NCBI GenBank assembly: GCA_019918135.1
Contig: WBZZ01003264.1
Span: forward strand, 1-64,000
Length of the DNA stretch: 64,000 nucleotides
Direction: 5' to 3'
Origin: Paulinella micropora
Lineage: Eukaryota > Cercozoa > Imbricatea > Euglyphida > Paulinellidae
Shown one piece after another: positions 63,454 to 64,000 of this stretch. Below the pieces are notes generated by a model. That model did no database searches. It was not told where the DNA came from and was given only the letters and a program-made list of their open reading frames with translations. The stretch's first letter is position 1. Each line of letters opens with the position of its first letter. A program made the position numbers and the translations under genes.

Positions 63454-64000
63454 CTAGGGGCTGCGCCAACACCTGAAAGAATGGTTTGCAGTGCGCTTCG
63501 CGCACCCCCCCCCCCCCCCCACCCCCCCCTTGCCCCCTCGGGCTAGGGTTCCCGGGGGAGAGCCCCCCGGACCCCCCATTTCCCGTCGACAGGGTACGTT
63601 CGGTTGCCGGAGGTACCAGCAGAACGCAAGTGTAAGCTCTGGTGGCACAAAAACCTAAAATCTCTGATTTTTGTGCCACCCGCCACCAAAACTTTTTTAC
63701 CTCAGAAGAGAGCGCACCTAGAGCTGTCGGGTACACCAAACATCAGCCTCTAACTCCCTCGGTGTGTGCAAACGGCGCCTGGTGGCGCAAAAAGCTCAAT
63801 TTCCCGGTGTGTAGGCCAACCGGCGCCACGATTTTTATATTTTCGAAGAGAGCTCATCAAGAAGTGTCAGATACACCAAATCTCAGCCGCTAACTCCCTC
63901 TTGTGTGCGCAAACGGCGGCTGGTGGCAAAGTCCTCAATTTTCTGGTGTGGGTGCCACCCGCGACCAAACGGGTACGTACAATCGCCGGGCTGGGGTTCC
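63453..64000 (-). mobile_element. Family G, copy 5, runs off the window
   Basis: Starts ACTAGGGGCTGCGCCAACAC, then a C run, a GTACGTTCGGTTGCCGG module and two hairpin-bearing modules with GGTGGCACAAAAACC (63642-63685) and GGTGGCGCAAAAAGC (about 63780). Another GGTACGTACAATCGC is at the edge. Confidence 0.55.

Noticed and set aside
38822-63739. Dozens of frames with runs of Ile, Asn, Tyr or Leu and a shared FNENTGGTDGNRTG or VRFPSVPPVFSLN text
   Set aside because: They are the SINE body and its (AAT)n tracts read in each frame; the SINE has no coding function.

Overview
The window is a piece of nuclear DNA from a eukaryote, most likely a single-celled protist or microalga. Genes are split by short GT-AG introns (66, 72, 81, 79, 56 and 196 bases where both ends can be placed). 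There are tRNA-derived SINEs, a LINE and very many simple repeats, and a viral element of a kind known from protist genomes is integrated. The species cannot be named from the sequence. Coding frames use the standard code.

Layout. 1-7.4 kb holds two host genes: a SET-domain gene on the minus strand (about 136-2123) and a multi-exon Lys/Glu-rich gene on the plus strand (about 3626-7370), separated by a 340-base tandem duplication and microsatellites. 7993-32743 is one AT-rich Polinton-like element (about 24.75 kb) bounded by inverted repeats of about 1.9-2.0 kb. It carries a tyrosine recombinase at the left, a capsid and packaging block (penton, major capsid protein, ATPase and small virion-type proteins) in the middle, a fibre gene with an S74-type chaperone end, a GIY-YIG endonuclease, and a primase-helicase with small zinc proteins at the right. 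It is treated here as a fossil. Several parts are long and open, and the whole carries roughly a dozen breaks. The two inverted repeats differ by only about 3 in 183 bases where I aligned them by eye, so the insertion is young. 32.8-35.6 kb holds an unrecognised, interrupted host-like gene or gene pair. 35.6-38.5 kb is intergenic DNA with long purine, pyrimidine and tetranucleotide tracts.

38.5-64 kb is a retroposon landscape. About thirty copies of a tRNA-headed SINE and copies of at least six other families all end in (ATT)n and sit tail-into-tail in (AAT)n tracts. A LINE with an RRM-like region, an APE endonuclease and a reverse transcriptase lies at 49.8-54.3 kb and has the same (ATT)n tail, so it or a relative is the natural driver of the others. 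Six of the short families share a GGAGGC(R/T)YATG core 35-50 bases before the tail although the rest of their sequence is unlike. Inside this landscape sits one GC-rich host gene, a GT1-type UDP-glycosyltransferase (40979-43258 and probably beyond), whose sugar-donor motif is split by two introns full of simple repeats.
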